This document shows positions 33,101 through 50,705 of a DNA stretch of 64,000 bases, in pieces (the stretch's first letter is position 1; the number at the start of each line of letters is the position of its first letter). The stretch covers positions 6,408,508-6,472,507 of the forward strand of contig JAZBQD010000009.1 in assembly GCA_036583965.1 (NCBI GenBank), written 5' to 3'. Source of the stretch: Prunella strophiata. Its lineage: Eukaryota > Chordata > Aves > Passeriformes > Prunellidae. The notes under the pieces are model-generated. The model did no database searches. It was not told the origin of the DNA and saw only the letters and a program-made list of their open reading frames with translations. The translations under genes were made by a program, and so were the position numbers.

Positions 33101-35059
33101 TTGCACGCTTTGCTCGTGGGGATATTCTGGTTCCCTTTGAACCCGCGCTGGCTCTGCGGGTGACCCAGCCCCAGTCCCTGCAGGTCCCCTCTGTCACCGA
33201 GCCGTTCTAGGGTGCTCCTGCCATGGCAGCCTGGTGTGCCAAAGGGGACGAGGGGTGACAAAGCCTTGGCCTCACTCTCTGCTCCCCTCCCCCTGCCAGG
33301 TTTGCACGTCTTCGCCATCGCCTTCGCCCTGGAGGTGTCGGTGGGGAAAACCAACACGGTGACTGCTCTGAATAACTCCAATGTCCTGCTGCCCTGCGTC
33401 TTCACCACCTGCATAGGCTTCCAGGACCTGGTCTTCACATGGTATTTCAACTCGACAGAGCTGGTGGGTGGCTCTCTGGGCTCTGCCTCTGCTTTCCTGG
33501 CAGGTCCTGTTGTGCTCCCCCAGCTCGGCACTGCAGTTCTCGCAGTTCCCTTTCTCCTTGTGCAGGATGTCCTCTCTGAGTGTCACCAGCTCTGGGGGGG
33601 ACAAGGCTGTGCCAAGGGGTGACTCAAATACCCCAGAACATCGTGCTTTTGGCACAAAGCTGTTCTAGATTTGCTGCTGCCCACAGGCTCATTTGTTTTC
33701 ATAAACTGCCTGTTCAGGTGCAAATCTGCACTTGGGGCAAAATATGGTTCACTTCCTCCTCCCTCGCTTGCTTTGAAATATGAAAGGTTCTGTATAGATT
33801 TGCTTCCTGCTGGGAATATTTGGCTCCTCAATTCCTCAGCAGGAGGGCTGGTTTGGAGCAGTTCTGGCCAGCAAAGGAGCTCACTTTCTCTGGGGATCTC
33901 CCATTTTTTGCATGGTCTGCTCCATCTCTTCAGGGCAGGTTGGATCTGCTGCTTCCCAGCAGGACGTGCATTGGGCTCCTCTCCGTGGCCATTGCTGCTT
34001 TGATGGGGTGCAATGGGACATTTGGTGGGGGTGGCTGTGTGTGCAGAGCTGGGTCTGGGCACCATCAGGAGCCCAGTGAGCCTTCCCCTCACCCAGCTGA
34101 TGCTGCCCCCCTGCCCCTGCAGATTTACCACGGCAAGATAAAGAACAAAGCCACGGAGCCCACCCTCATCTGGCACAACCCCCGGGTGGAGTTTGTGGGC
34201 TCCACCACCAAGAAGGACAACAACATCTCCATCGTGCTGAACAACGTGGAGTTCAGCGATGCTGGCAAGTACACCTGCCACGTCAAGAACCCCAAGGAGA
34301 GGAACGCCCAGCACAATGCCACCATCTTCCTCACCGTGGTCCATAAGAGTGAGTGCTGGCCAGGGCACTGGGGTGCCACTGGGCTGGTGGAAATGCCCAC
34401 ACACGGGCAAGCTCCTTGGTTTGCTGTTGGGGTGCGTGGAGGGGGTTGGCACCCTGGGAGCCTTGGGTGGAGGAGGTTAAGGGTTATGGGTTAGGGGTTA
34501 TGAGTTATGGTTTATGGGTTAGGGGTTATGGGTTATGAGTTAGGGATTGGGGGTTAGGGGTTATGGTTTATGGGTTAGGGGTTATGGGTTAGGGGTTATG
34601 GGTTGTGAGTTAGGGATTGGGGGTTAGGGGTTATGGGTGTGGGGTTAGGGGTTATGGGTTATGGTTTATGGGTTTTTAGGGTGGGATGTGCAGCTGGGAG
34701 CTCCCCACTCCCCTCCCAAGCCCCCTCAGCACCTTCTCTCCCTCCTGCAGTGGTGGAGACAGACAACACTGTGACCATCATCATCGTGAGCGTGGTGGGG
34801 GGGCTCATCGGCCTCCTCATCCTCTTCATGCTCATCAAGAGGGTGGTCCTGTTCATCATCAAGAAGACGCAGGACGGGAAGTGAGTGCGGGGGCGCTGCC
34901 GGGGCTCGGGGGGAGCGGGGCCGGGCTCGGGGTCTGTCAGCTGCCCGTGCGCTCTCCCTGTGCAGGAAGGAGTGCCTGGTGAGCTCGTCAGGGAACGACA
35001 ACACCGAGAACGGCCTGGCCGGCTCCAAGGCGGAACAAAAAGCACCACCAAAGGCATGA
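30192..35059 (+). CDS. SCN4B: SCN4B (voltage-gated sodium channel beta-4 subunit)
   Basis: Auxiliary Nav subunit, disulphide-linked to alpha; its tail can act as the open-channel blocker behind resurgent current. Exons: 30192-30255, 33300-33463, 34123-34348, 34751-34880 and 34966-35059, giving 225 residues (human 228). The Arg/Ala-rich N-terminus ends in a Leu/Ala signal. The mature start is LEVSVGKTNTV. The V-set domain has LLPCVFTTCIGFQDL, with Cys59 at the alpha-linking position, plus NNISIVLNNVEFSD and GKYTCHVKNPKER, all matching the family. Helix VTIIIVSVVGGLIGLLILFMLI (about 157-178) is followed by RVVLFIIKKTQDGK, the homologue of the blocking peptide, then KECLVSSSGNDNTENGLAGS. Phases 1-0-1-2 are exact. 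Intron 1 (3 kb) and the telomere-like intron 3 repeat are described separately. Confidence 0.96.
33000..33115. promoter_or_regulatory. Candidate intronic enhancer in SCN4B intron 1
   Basis: Contains TAATTA near 32985, a perfect octamer ATGCAAAT at 33081-33088 and a second octamer-like ATTTGCAC about 20 bases later in opposite orientation. It lies in non-repetitive sequence about 190 bases before exon 2. Motif-based inference only. Confidence 0.25.
34475..34680. repeat. Telomere-like minisatellite in SCN4B intron 3
   Basis: About 28 degenerate heptamers such as GGGTTAT, GGGGTTA and GGATTGG, related to the telomeric TTAGGG unit. The array ends about 70 bases before exon 4. It is G-rich on the transcript strand and could form G-quadruplexes. 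Confidence 0.93.
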
Positions 35060-37310
35060 ACGAAGCCGCGGCGCCCCGCGCCCGCCCCGCCGCGCCGCGG
35101 GAGCCCGGGCACGGGACGAGCCTTCCCCTTTTGTTTTCTTTCCGAACTGCCAGCGCTTGAGACATGTTTCTATTACACACGTGCCTGCAACCTGCACTGC
35201 TTCTCGGACAAGGCTGCGGCTGCCGGGGGGACTGGGAGCTTCTCGCGGACTCGGACTGGGAGGCTGCTGGGGCAGAGGGAGCCGCCGGCTCCGCTCTGAG
35301 CACAGGCAAGAGGGTGCGGGCAGGCAGGGCAGGGCAGGGCAGGGCAGGGCCGGGTGCCGCCGTGCCTGGGGCCGGGTGCTGGGCACCGGGGTCCGCTGGG
35401 TGCTGGCGGTGCTGAGCTGGGGTGGCTGGGAGCCGCTGCTGCATCCAGGAGGTTTCTGAGCAGGGCAAGGATGCTCAGAGCCGTGCAGAGGGAGTGGCGC
35501 AGGAGGACGGAGGAAGCAGGGCTGTGATAAGCACACTGGAGAACCAAATCGGTGACAGGTCCCTCCCACAGCAGGGCTGGGGAGGGGGCCGTGTCCCAGG
35601 GCCACCCCTGGGAGCAGGGGGGCTTCTCCCCAGGCAGCCACCCCGGGAGCCCTCCCTGGCTTTGTGCTGCCCCCTCCCCTCTCTCTGGAGCTCGGCACTC
35701 GGAGCAGCGATGCTTTTGATGCTGGTGCCAAGGCTGAAGTCGTTCAGTGGATGTTTTTGTGTGAGATTCCAGGGGGAAAGCAGCCAATTGCGTTTCCCTT
35801 TCGCCGTGGCAGGGAGGGAGCACAGCCGAGCCGGGCCGGGGCTGTGCCACCGGCCTGCTGGGCAACCCTGGGCAAGTTGCTCTGCCTCTCCATGCCTCAG
35901 TTTCCCCGTCTGTAAAATGGGGACAAAAATACTGCTCTACCTCACGGGGTGGGTGTGAGGTTTCCTTGGCTGTGATGGTGAAGTGCTCTGGGATGAGGGG
36001 TGCTGCAGAAAGCCAGGGGGGCTCTGGGAGTGGAATCACAGGATGTGAGACACGAAGTGAGTGAGCTACATCTGAGGTTGGCAATGTCCTTTAAAATGTG
36101 ATTTGTTCCCTATTTCTCCAATTTGTGTGTGTCTGACAGTGAAGCTGCAGGACAGGCAGCTCCCCTGTCCCCACAGTGAATTGGGATCCACAGCTGAGCC
36201 GTGGCTTGCTGTGGGGGCTTGTGCCCTGGCAGAGGTGCTGCAGTGGGAGGCAGGTGAGGATTTAGTGGCCAAGGTGAATGAGGAAAGGCTGGGTGCTACT
36301 TGCTCTGGAGATGCTGGTGCACAGCAGGCTGGTCACCCCAGGCTGGGCCCGGGGGCACCCACTGGAGCAGGGCCATGTGCTCGGGACAGGGGACAGGTAC
36401 TGGCACCTGGCCCCAGGCAGGTTCCCTTGGCTGCTGATAAGACAGGCAAGTGGGAGTCAGGATCCGAGGGTTTGTGGGACCCTCAGGCCAACCACTTGAC
36501 CTCTGTGTGCTTCAGCGTCCCCACCTGCGAGCTGGGGACTGAGTCTGAGCTGCCTCTGGGGAGGCGTGAGGCGCCCTGCCCGCTGTGCCGCAGCCGGGCT
36601 GGGAGGCGCTCTGGGGCCGGGCGCTGTGACACGCCACCGCCACCTGCCAGAGCCCGGGAGGAGAGCTGAGCCCTCCCAGTCACCCCGAGAGACCCCCGGC
36701 CCGCCCTTGGAGGAGCCCTCCCGCGGGGGAGGACAGCGAGGCGAGGGAGGGAGTTTTTTAAAGACTATTTTTAGCTGTCCTAACCTGTTGGCCTTTTCGA
36801 GGCGGCGCGTGGGCGCAGCTCCGCATCCCGCGGATATGCAATGCTGCACTATGCATGGATTACTCCTCTGGCTCGATGGGAAACGGCCACACCAGCAGTT
36901 TTGGGAATGTAACTCAGGGGGAGCAGGCTGCTCTGGGGGCGTGTGCCAGCACCAGCAGGGTCCCTGCTGTCCCCAGGGCTTTGAGGGCCTGCAGAGGAAT
37001 TTGGGGAGGGGGCTCCCCTGGGGGTGTGTGCTGCCACAGACACGTGTGGGTCCAAGCACACTAAAGCTGCAGGGGAGGAACCTGTGTGTGAGCACAGGGG
37101 GGTGTGTGCCAGGCTGTGTGATGACTTACAGCACATCTTTGCACTGTAGAGGTTTAGTTAGCTTTGCCTTGAATGAAATAAAGTTTACGTTTACTAGAGA
37201 AACTCGCCGTGGTTTGGGGTTGCTGTGGGTGTCTGTTCAGGTCTGAGTAAAAATAACCCCATGAGGAAGCAGGACAAAGGCTCGGGAGGCTGTGTGAAAA
37301 AACAAATCCT
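35060..37310 (+). other. SCN4B: SCN4B 3' untranslated region (probable)
   Basis: About 2.1 kb between the SCN4B stop and the AATAAA at 37177. A GGCAG repeat lies at 35321-35350. A less GC-rich, octamer-like patch (GATATGCAATGC, ACTATGCATGGATTAC) lies near 36832-36865. No other gene is recognised; open frames are unsupported. Confidence 0.6.
37177..37182 (+). terminator. SCN4B: SCN4B poly(A) signal (probable)
   Basis: AATAAA in GAATGAAATAAAGTTTACG, followed by a GT-rich stretch (GGTTTGGGGTTGCTGTGGGTGT). Confidence 0.65.
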
Positions 37311-37315
37311 TTCCT

Positions 37316-37321
37316 TTAATG
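37316..37321 (-). terminator. TMPRSS4: Candidate TMPRSS4 poly(A) signal
   Basis: Minus-strand ATTAAA (plus TTTAAT), 460 bases after the TMPRSS4 stop. It lies only about 135 bases from the opposing SCN4B signal, so the two genes end tail-to-tail. Confidence 0.4.
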
Positions 37322-37784
37322 GGAATGGGGGAGGCTGTAGAGCACAAACATCATTTCTCTCTGTACAACAGGAGTGAGCTGAGAGCAGCTTGGCCCCCCA
37401 GGAGCCATCCTGCCACAGCGGGGTCAGCACAGGGCAATAAATTAATCTTCCTCCGGAAGGGAGCTTGAGCCAGAGATTCCTTCACGGGATTAGTGGCTGT
37501 CAGAGTCACCCTTTGCCTCCTTGGCTGGGCTCTGGCACCCTAAACCACAGCTGCCAGCGAGGGTTTGGGAGCCTCTGCTCACCTCCCATGGCTGGAGATC
37601 CATGGCCCTGCTGCTGCCAGAGCAAGGGCAGAGGGATGGGAAGGGAGGCTCGGGGCGAGGAGCGACCTGGTCCGGCAGGTCTCAGAGCTCTGACTGCGAG
37701 GAGAGAGAGGCACAGAAAGCATTGAAAGCTGTGAAAGGGCAGCCAAACGCAAGAGGAAGGGAGCTGTGCCCTCAGGGAGGCAGC

Positions 37785-44837
<7,053 letters not shown>

Positions 44838-45838
44838 GTCCATCCAGCTCCGGCTGGTCCTTCCGCCCGCGGAAACCCGGCAGATGCCCCCGGTGCGGAC
44901 ACGGGGAGGCTGCGGCTGCCCTGGCGGCGGCCCTGATGCTCCCTGAGCAGCCTGTGCCCTGCGCTCTGTGCCCACGCCGCGCTCGCACTGGGGCAGGACC
45001 GCCCCGGCCCTCCTTAAAACCCACAAGGGGAGTTGTGAAACAGGAATTCTGGTTTGTATTGTAATCCAACACCGGTCTATCAGCAGCACCATCACCTGCG
45101 GTAATCTCCGGAGCATCTGCCACCGCGGGTGACTCACCTGCGGGGCTGCTGTCACCAAATAGCTTATCAGAAGTGAACGGACTGATTTTTCCTGCTCCTC
45201 CTGATGATAAGAGGATCCACTGCCATCCCGCTCTTTGTCCGGCCCTTCCGCGTTGCGCTGCGTTGTTGTCAAAGCGAGGTTCGAGTAGGTGGAGGAGGAA
45301 AGGAGGAGAGTTTGTGCTCTGGGTCACTCGGGCTGTGTGTCCCCGGCAGGGCCGGGTCACGGCTGGCAGGGCAGGTGGGTGCCCATGGGGGTCACCCCGG
45401 CTGCAAGGGGGGACCGTGGGGGGATCTGGGGGATGGCTGAGGGTCATGGGTCTGTGATTATCCAGGAATAACCAATCCCTCTGCACGGAGCAGCTTGCCT
45501 TAGCCTGGCAGGATGGGAGGGAGGCTGGGGAGTGCAGCAGGCAGTGCCCCAGGGGGTGAGGGTGGCCCAGGGAGCGGGCTGGGGTCGGGGAGGCCGCTGG
45601 CTGCCCTCTGCACACTCCTGCTGGAGGTGCTGGCTGTGCAGGATGTGCCCAGCAGCTAATTACCCCCTTGCCCCGTGGAAATGCAGCTTTCCCAAGGGCC
45701 CTGCTGCTGCCAGCAGGAGGCTGCAGAGCTCCCACGACCTGCAGTGCCATGGCTGTGCCAGCTGACCCCTGCCAGCAGGGATCCTGCCTGCTCCCACAGC
45801 CTGGCCAGGCATCCTGTGCCTCTGCAGGTAAGGGGCAC

Positions 45839-46207
45839 TGTGGCATTCACGTTCTCTGAACCTGAGAGAAGCAGGGAGAGAAACAAAGAAAAGAATGATC
45901 AGAACAATTCTTATCTCGTTTGCTGCTCCTGTGTTGTGCCAAAGTGGAATGCAATGTGGAGATTGTTTACCCACAGTGATGGTGTTTTGTTTCCTTGGCC
46001 TATCAGAGCCAAGTGCTGTGTCCAGGCTGTTGGTCAGGAGGCAGTCATGAGATTTTATTCAGTTTAATTCTTGTTTAGTTTCAGTTCAGATATAGTAGTA
46101 ATATAGTGCAGGATAATATAGTATAATAAAGTAATTAATTAATCTTCTGATTACATAGAAACCTGCCCATCATTCTTCCTGCCTGTCAGGCACAAATATC
46201 TGCAACA
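45839..46207 (+). mobile_element. Solo LTR of an endogenous retrovirus (passerine type)
   Basis: AT-rich block of 369 bp in GC-rich DNA, starting TGTGGCATTC and ending CTGCAACA (TG...CA). Near the 3' side it has TATAGTATAATAAAG, with AATAAA at 46125-46130 as expected of an LTR R-region poly(A) signal. No gag, pol or env flanks it. No exact target-site duplication could be shown (GGCAC on the left, GGACC on the right). Family assignment needs a repeat library. Confidence 0.7.
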
Positions 46208-46859
46208 GGACCCCCTCCCCACACTCCCACTGAGGATCCAGCCCCTTGGGGGGACGTGGGGACCTCAGCCCTCGTGGTCCATGCGATGCCCAGAGGATGT
46301 GGCATGCAGGGTGCAGCCAGAGGCTGCCCGTGCTGCTGTGGCAGATTTCAGCTTGAAAAACATTCCACGGGCTGCAGCAGTGGGAGCTGGGCAGGGCTTG
46401 TCTCCCTGGTGCACCCTGGCAGGTCCTGGCAGCCTCCCCAGAGCATCCCGGGCAGGGAGAGCAGCCCGGGAGCGGCGGCGCGGCAGGAGCAGCCCGTCCT
46501 CCCCTGGGGACCCTGAGGACACCGCTCAGCTGTGCGGGTGCTGTGTCACAGCCCCGGGGCTTTGCTTCCTGGAGCGCGGCTGCGTTTGCAGCCAGCCACC
46601 CTTCCCCTGCCCCCGGAGCCCGGCATGGCACGGCTTTCCGGGCACCTGCTGGGGTCAGGCACAGGTCAGGCCGGGCTGCCCCGGGCTCTGAGTGACCACC
46701 CCGGGCTCTGAGTGACCACCCCGAGCCCCACGGACCCAGCCCCAGCCCCGTCCTCTCCGAGGCAGGGAGCGGTGCCTGCCGCTGGGGGCTGCAATTCCCG
46801 CTGTGCCCTCTGTGCTCTGCAGCCCCGGGCATCACCGCTGCTCTGGGCACCTGGGTGTG

Positions 46860-46918
46860 CTCACCTGGGCAGGGCTGCTCACCTGGGCAGCGCTGCTCAC
46901 CTGGGCAGGGCTGCTCAG
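46860..46918. repeat. 18-bp repeat CTCACCTGGGCAGGGCTG, three copies
   Basis: Three near-identical copies in tandem. Each contains CACCTG, an E-box and also a reverse-strand donor-like motif. Confidence 0.9.
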
Positions 46919-47653
46919 GGCTTGGCTCCTGCTCTGGCCACCCAGCACCACTGATGTGGGCACGGCAGGGTGGGAGGCCGTGCCTGGCACAGCAGCACCG
47001 AGCAGGGAGGAGATGTGCCCAGTTTCCAGCTGTTGAGGGTTACAGCTGTTTTTCACTTTCCCTGCAGCCACAGGAGGTGGTTTTCCCTCTGTCTACAAAC
47101 AGGAGCTGACTCCCAGGTTTGGCTCTGGTTTGGGACCTTGAGGAGATGATCAAATAAAACTGTAAGTGCCTCATTTGGGGACATGTCTGACAGGGGGCAG
47201 CTGCTGAGGGTCACCCCTGTCCTTCCCTGTCCCCTGGGGTGCTGCCTGAGGCCCCAGCCTGGGCTCTGCGTGGGCCTCTGCCACCTTCCCGGCTGCTGGC
47301 CTTTACTGGGAGGTGGACACAGCCACTTGGGCACCTTGCCAGAGCTGGACACACCTGTGTCCAGGGTGCCCCTGCCCCTCGGGCTCCCAGTACTCCCAGT
47401 TCAGCCTCTTCCAGCAGCAGGGAGGGCAGAGCTGCCCACGCAGGCGGGCTGGGCACGGCGATGTGCCGTGTCTGCTGCAGCTCCTCTGCTTTCTCCCCAC
47501 GAACCAGTTGGACCAGTGGGCCAGGCCTGGTGCCCAGCCTGGCTGCAGGGAGGCAGCCGTGTCACCAGGAGACAGGGGACAGGCTCCAGCACAGACAGGG
47601 CTCAGCAGCAGCAGCTCCAGGCCAAGAGCAGCTCCCTGGCACGGCAGCGGGGC

Positions 47654-50033
47654 ATGGACCCCCAGACAGGTGAGTGGGTGGCATTTCCCCTCTCAGGGGG
47701 CACAGGTGGGATGCTCACGGCATGGGCAGTGCTTTGGTGACCCTCCTCCCCTCTGCCCCGTGGCTATGCCCGAGCAGTGCTGCTCAGAGCCATCCCCTGG
47801 GACGTGGGCATCTCTGCTGCCGAGGGTGCCAGGGCAGGGACGCCTCCCACGGCACGGGGCAGGGCCTGGGCACGCCGCCGTCACCCTCCCACGGGCAGTG
47901 GGCGTGGGCACGGGGCAGTTTCGGCAGCCGGCTGATTCAGGGAGGCTCTTGCACCACGTTCCTCCTGCCCCGCAGCTCCTGCCGTGACTCACGGCTGCTG
48001 CGGCTCCCGGACCTCGCCCTCACCGGGGGTCCCGCGGCTCCAGCTCGCCCCTGCCCCAGCAGAAACAGCGGCCACCCACCTATCCTGAGCCCTTCCCGGG
48101 AAGGGAAGGGAAGGGCAGGGCAGGTCCTGCTCCTCCCCGCGGGCCCTGGGAGCTGCGGCCGGCGCTCTGCGGCCCCGGCTGTTTGTCCGTCCCAAGGCGG
48201 AGCGGGTGCTGCGGGCTGCAGGACGCGCCGGGACCGTGCTCGCTGTGTAAACACTGTGACCACAGGGGAAATGTTCTCACTCCGCTGGCATCTGCCTAAA
48301 TTTAGCTGCTCTTAGGTCATCCCTGTCCGCTGTCTCCGGTGCGGCATCGATTCCCGTCCCTGTGCCCTCCGCTGGCCGCGCTGCGGGGCAGTGCCCAAAC
48401 CCCCGGTGCCCTCCTGGCACGGCCCCAGCAGAGCTGTCCGCACAGGAATCGATGCTCGGTGCCTGTGCCGGGCACTTTGGTGTCCTGACAGTTCCGGGAG
48501 CGTTGATCGGTGCTGGGTTTTGCCCGACCCCGCTGATGGAGGGGAGGGATGGAGCGGGGCAGAGCCCGCACAGGTCCCGCACTGCCCCGTCCGTGCCCCG
48601 TCCGTGCCTGGCGCTGGCGGCAGCAGCCGCTCGTGCTGACAGAAGCATCCTCTAGAGGGAACTGCCAGCCCAGGAATGGCTCCGGAGCCGCAGGAAAGGA
48701 GCATCGCCCCACGAGGGCGTGAGCGGGACCAGCAGTGGGGACACAGCGCGGTCAGGGCGGCCACCTCCCCTCCCAGTGACCGTCCCACCTGCCAGCTCAC
48801 CTGTGACCGTCCCACCTGCCAGCTCACCTGGGCACAGCGGTGTTCTCCGTCACGGGGCTTGGGGGACAGCAGAAATCTCTGTGCCACGGTCCTGGCAGCC
48901 CTGCAGTCCATCCCCGCCGTGGGGACAGCACACGCTGCAGAGTTGTACCCCCGCTCCCGGCTGTCCTGTGCCCTGCAGGGGACAATCGGGACCCAGCCTC
49001 CCTCTGCAGAGGCCCCTCCTCCCTCTGCTTTCCAGGACAAGAGCCCGTCAAGGTGATCGGGGTTGTCCTGGGCATCGGGCTGGCCCTGCTGGTCCTGGCC
49101 AGTTTTGCCTACACCTTCATCCGGTGGTACCGGCGGGGCCACTGCCAGCGCCGTGAGTAGGGCAGGGGACAGGGGACAGGGCAGGGGACAGGGGGACTAG
49201 GGCAGGGGACAGGGGACAGGGGACTGGGGACAGGGCAGGGGATGGGACAGGGGGACAGGGGACAGGGGACAGGGGACAGGGCAGGGGACAGGGCAGGGGA
49301 CAGGGCAGGGGACTGGGACAGGGGCAGGGGAACAGGGCAGGGGACGGGGACAGGCAGGGGACAGGGCAAGGGGGGGACAGGGCAGGGATAGGGCAGGGGG
49401 GACAGGGCAGGGGACTGGGGACAGGGCAGGGATAGGACAGGGGACAGGGCAGGGGATAGGACAGAGGGACAGGGTGGGGGGGCTCAGAGCACAGGGGGCT
49501 GCAGGGCCTGAGGTGTGGGGAACACGGGAGATGGGGCACCCCCCTGGTGCAGGGGGCTCTGGGCCAAGCTGGGGACACTCTGAGTGAGGAGGGGGATGCA
49601 CAGTGATGTCCTGGTGCTGTCCTGCTGCCTGTCCTGCCTGTCCCCACCCTGCCACTCACGGCAAAGCAAAGGTGGGTTCACAGCAGCACATGGCTCTGAC
49701 ACCTCTCCCTCCTCTTCCTCGTGCCTCCCCAGGGCCTGACTTTGTCTTCAGCCTCTACCACTCACGGTGAGTGACACCATGGGGGGACCAGGGCCAGGCT
49801 GGCAGCTCCCCTTGTGCAGTGCCAGGGTGTCACAGCCCCCTCCCCAGTCCCAAATCCACCCAGGTGTGCTGTTGGCAGGGGCTGGAGGAGGGTGGGCAGC
49901 TCGGTGACCTCTCTGCTTTCCCTGCAGAGGGTTGGGGTCAGTGGCACTGGAGCTGGTGCCACCATTCAGCATCAGTGGCTCCCTGGGCACCTCGGGCAGT
50001 GGCTATGAGCCCTTCCACAACCAGGGGCTGTGA
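47654..50033 (+). CDS. SMIM35: SMIM35-like small integral membrane protein
   Basis: Four exons: 47654-47669, 49036-49152, 49733-49766 and 49928-50033, giving 90 residues. Start MDPQTG|QEPVKVIG. One transmembrane helix (VIGVVLGIGLALLVLASFAYTFI, about 12-34) is followed by a basic stretch (RWYRRGHCQRR). Then comes a conserved-looking tail: FSLYHSRGLGSVALELVPPF, later SGSGYEPFHNQGL. All donors and acceptors are canonical and phases join (1, 1, 2). The location opposite and upstream of TMPRSS4 is exactly where SMIM35 (TMPRSS4-AS1) lies in mammals, and its size is close. Function is unknown. The assignment rests on synteny, topology and remembered similarity of the tail, so the gene is firmer than the name. 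Confidence 0.7.
49159..49475. repeat. G-rich minisatellite GGGGACAGGGCA in SMIM35 intron 2
   Basis: About 25 degenerate copies of an 11-12 bp unit, starting within 7 bases of the SMIM35 exon 2 donor (49153). The transcript strand is dense in GGG runs, which can act as intronic splicing enhancers. Confidence 0.95.
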
Positions 50034-50518
50034 GGTGAGAGCTGGGCTGCTGAGCAGGTAGGAAGGACATCCCCTTGTCCCCCCCTGCCCCCAGTGCTGT
50101 GCCCCAAAGCCCCCCTGCTGCCTTGTAGCCCCTGGGCATCACAGCTCTCCTCAGGACAGCCCCAGGGTTTTCCCAGCAGAAGTTCCACCTGTGGCTCTGG
50201 GCCTTCAGAGGCTTTCCCTGAGCTCTGGTTTTGGTTTCTCCCTGCCCAGGCTTTGGTTTTTGTTTCCTTCCCTGCTGTCCCTGTGGTTTGTGTTTCCTTC
50301 CCTGCTGTGCCTGGCATGGCACAGAGGGATGGGGCTGGAGCCTGGCTGCTCCTGCAGAGCTTCCTCTTACTCACAGCCCAGCACCAACAGAAAAAGCAAC
50401 CAAAACTGCCCGGGGGGAATTCCTTCGTTTTCACTTCTGTAAGAAACAGCCCCTGAATTGGTTGGATTTCAACCAAAAATGGCAACGGTGCAGTTTCTGT
50501 TGCTAAAAAACCTCCCAG

Positions 50519-50705
50519 GACCACAGAATGGTTGGGACTGGAAGGGACCTCTGGAGATCACCTGGTCCAGCCCCCGTGCCCAAGGTGACCTGGAGCAGGT
50601 GACACAGGAACACACCCAGGTGGGTTTGGAATTTCTCCAGAGAGGGAAACTCCACTAAATCCCTGGGCATCTCCTCCATCTGCAGTTCTCTCAGTGGCCT
50701 GTGCA
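50519..50705 (-). mobile_element. CR1 LINE 3' tail
   Basis: Begins ACCACAGAATGGTTGGGACT, then GGAAGGGACCTCTGGAGATC and ACCTGGTCCAGCCCC. This is the reverse complement of the canonical CR1 3' end, so the element lies on the minus strand. It continues with GGGTTTGGAATTTCTCCAGAG, typical CR1 tail sequence. Confidence 0.92.

Larger units (their letters stand above)
44838..47653. other. TMPRSS4-SMIM35 head-to-head intergenic region
   Basis: About 2.8 kb between the divergent genes, so it should hold both promoters. TGACTCA-type AP-1 sites lie at 44827 and 45131, and CTTATCAG (GATA type) at 45163. A solo LTR occupies 45839-46207, and an 18-bp repeat lies at 46860. No exon is seen. The 526-residue minus-strand open frame across 44.3-45.8 kb has no family motif. 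Confidence 0.45.
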
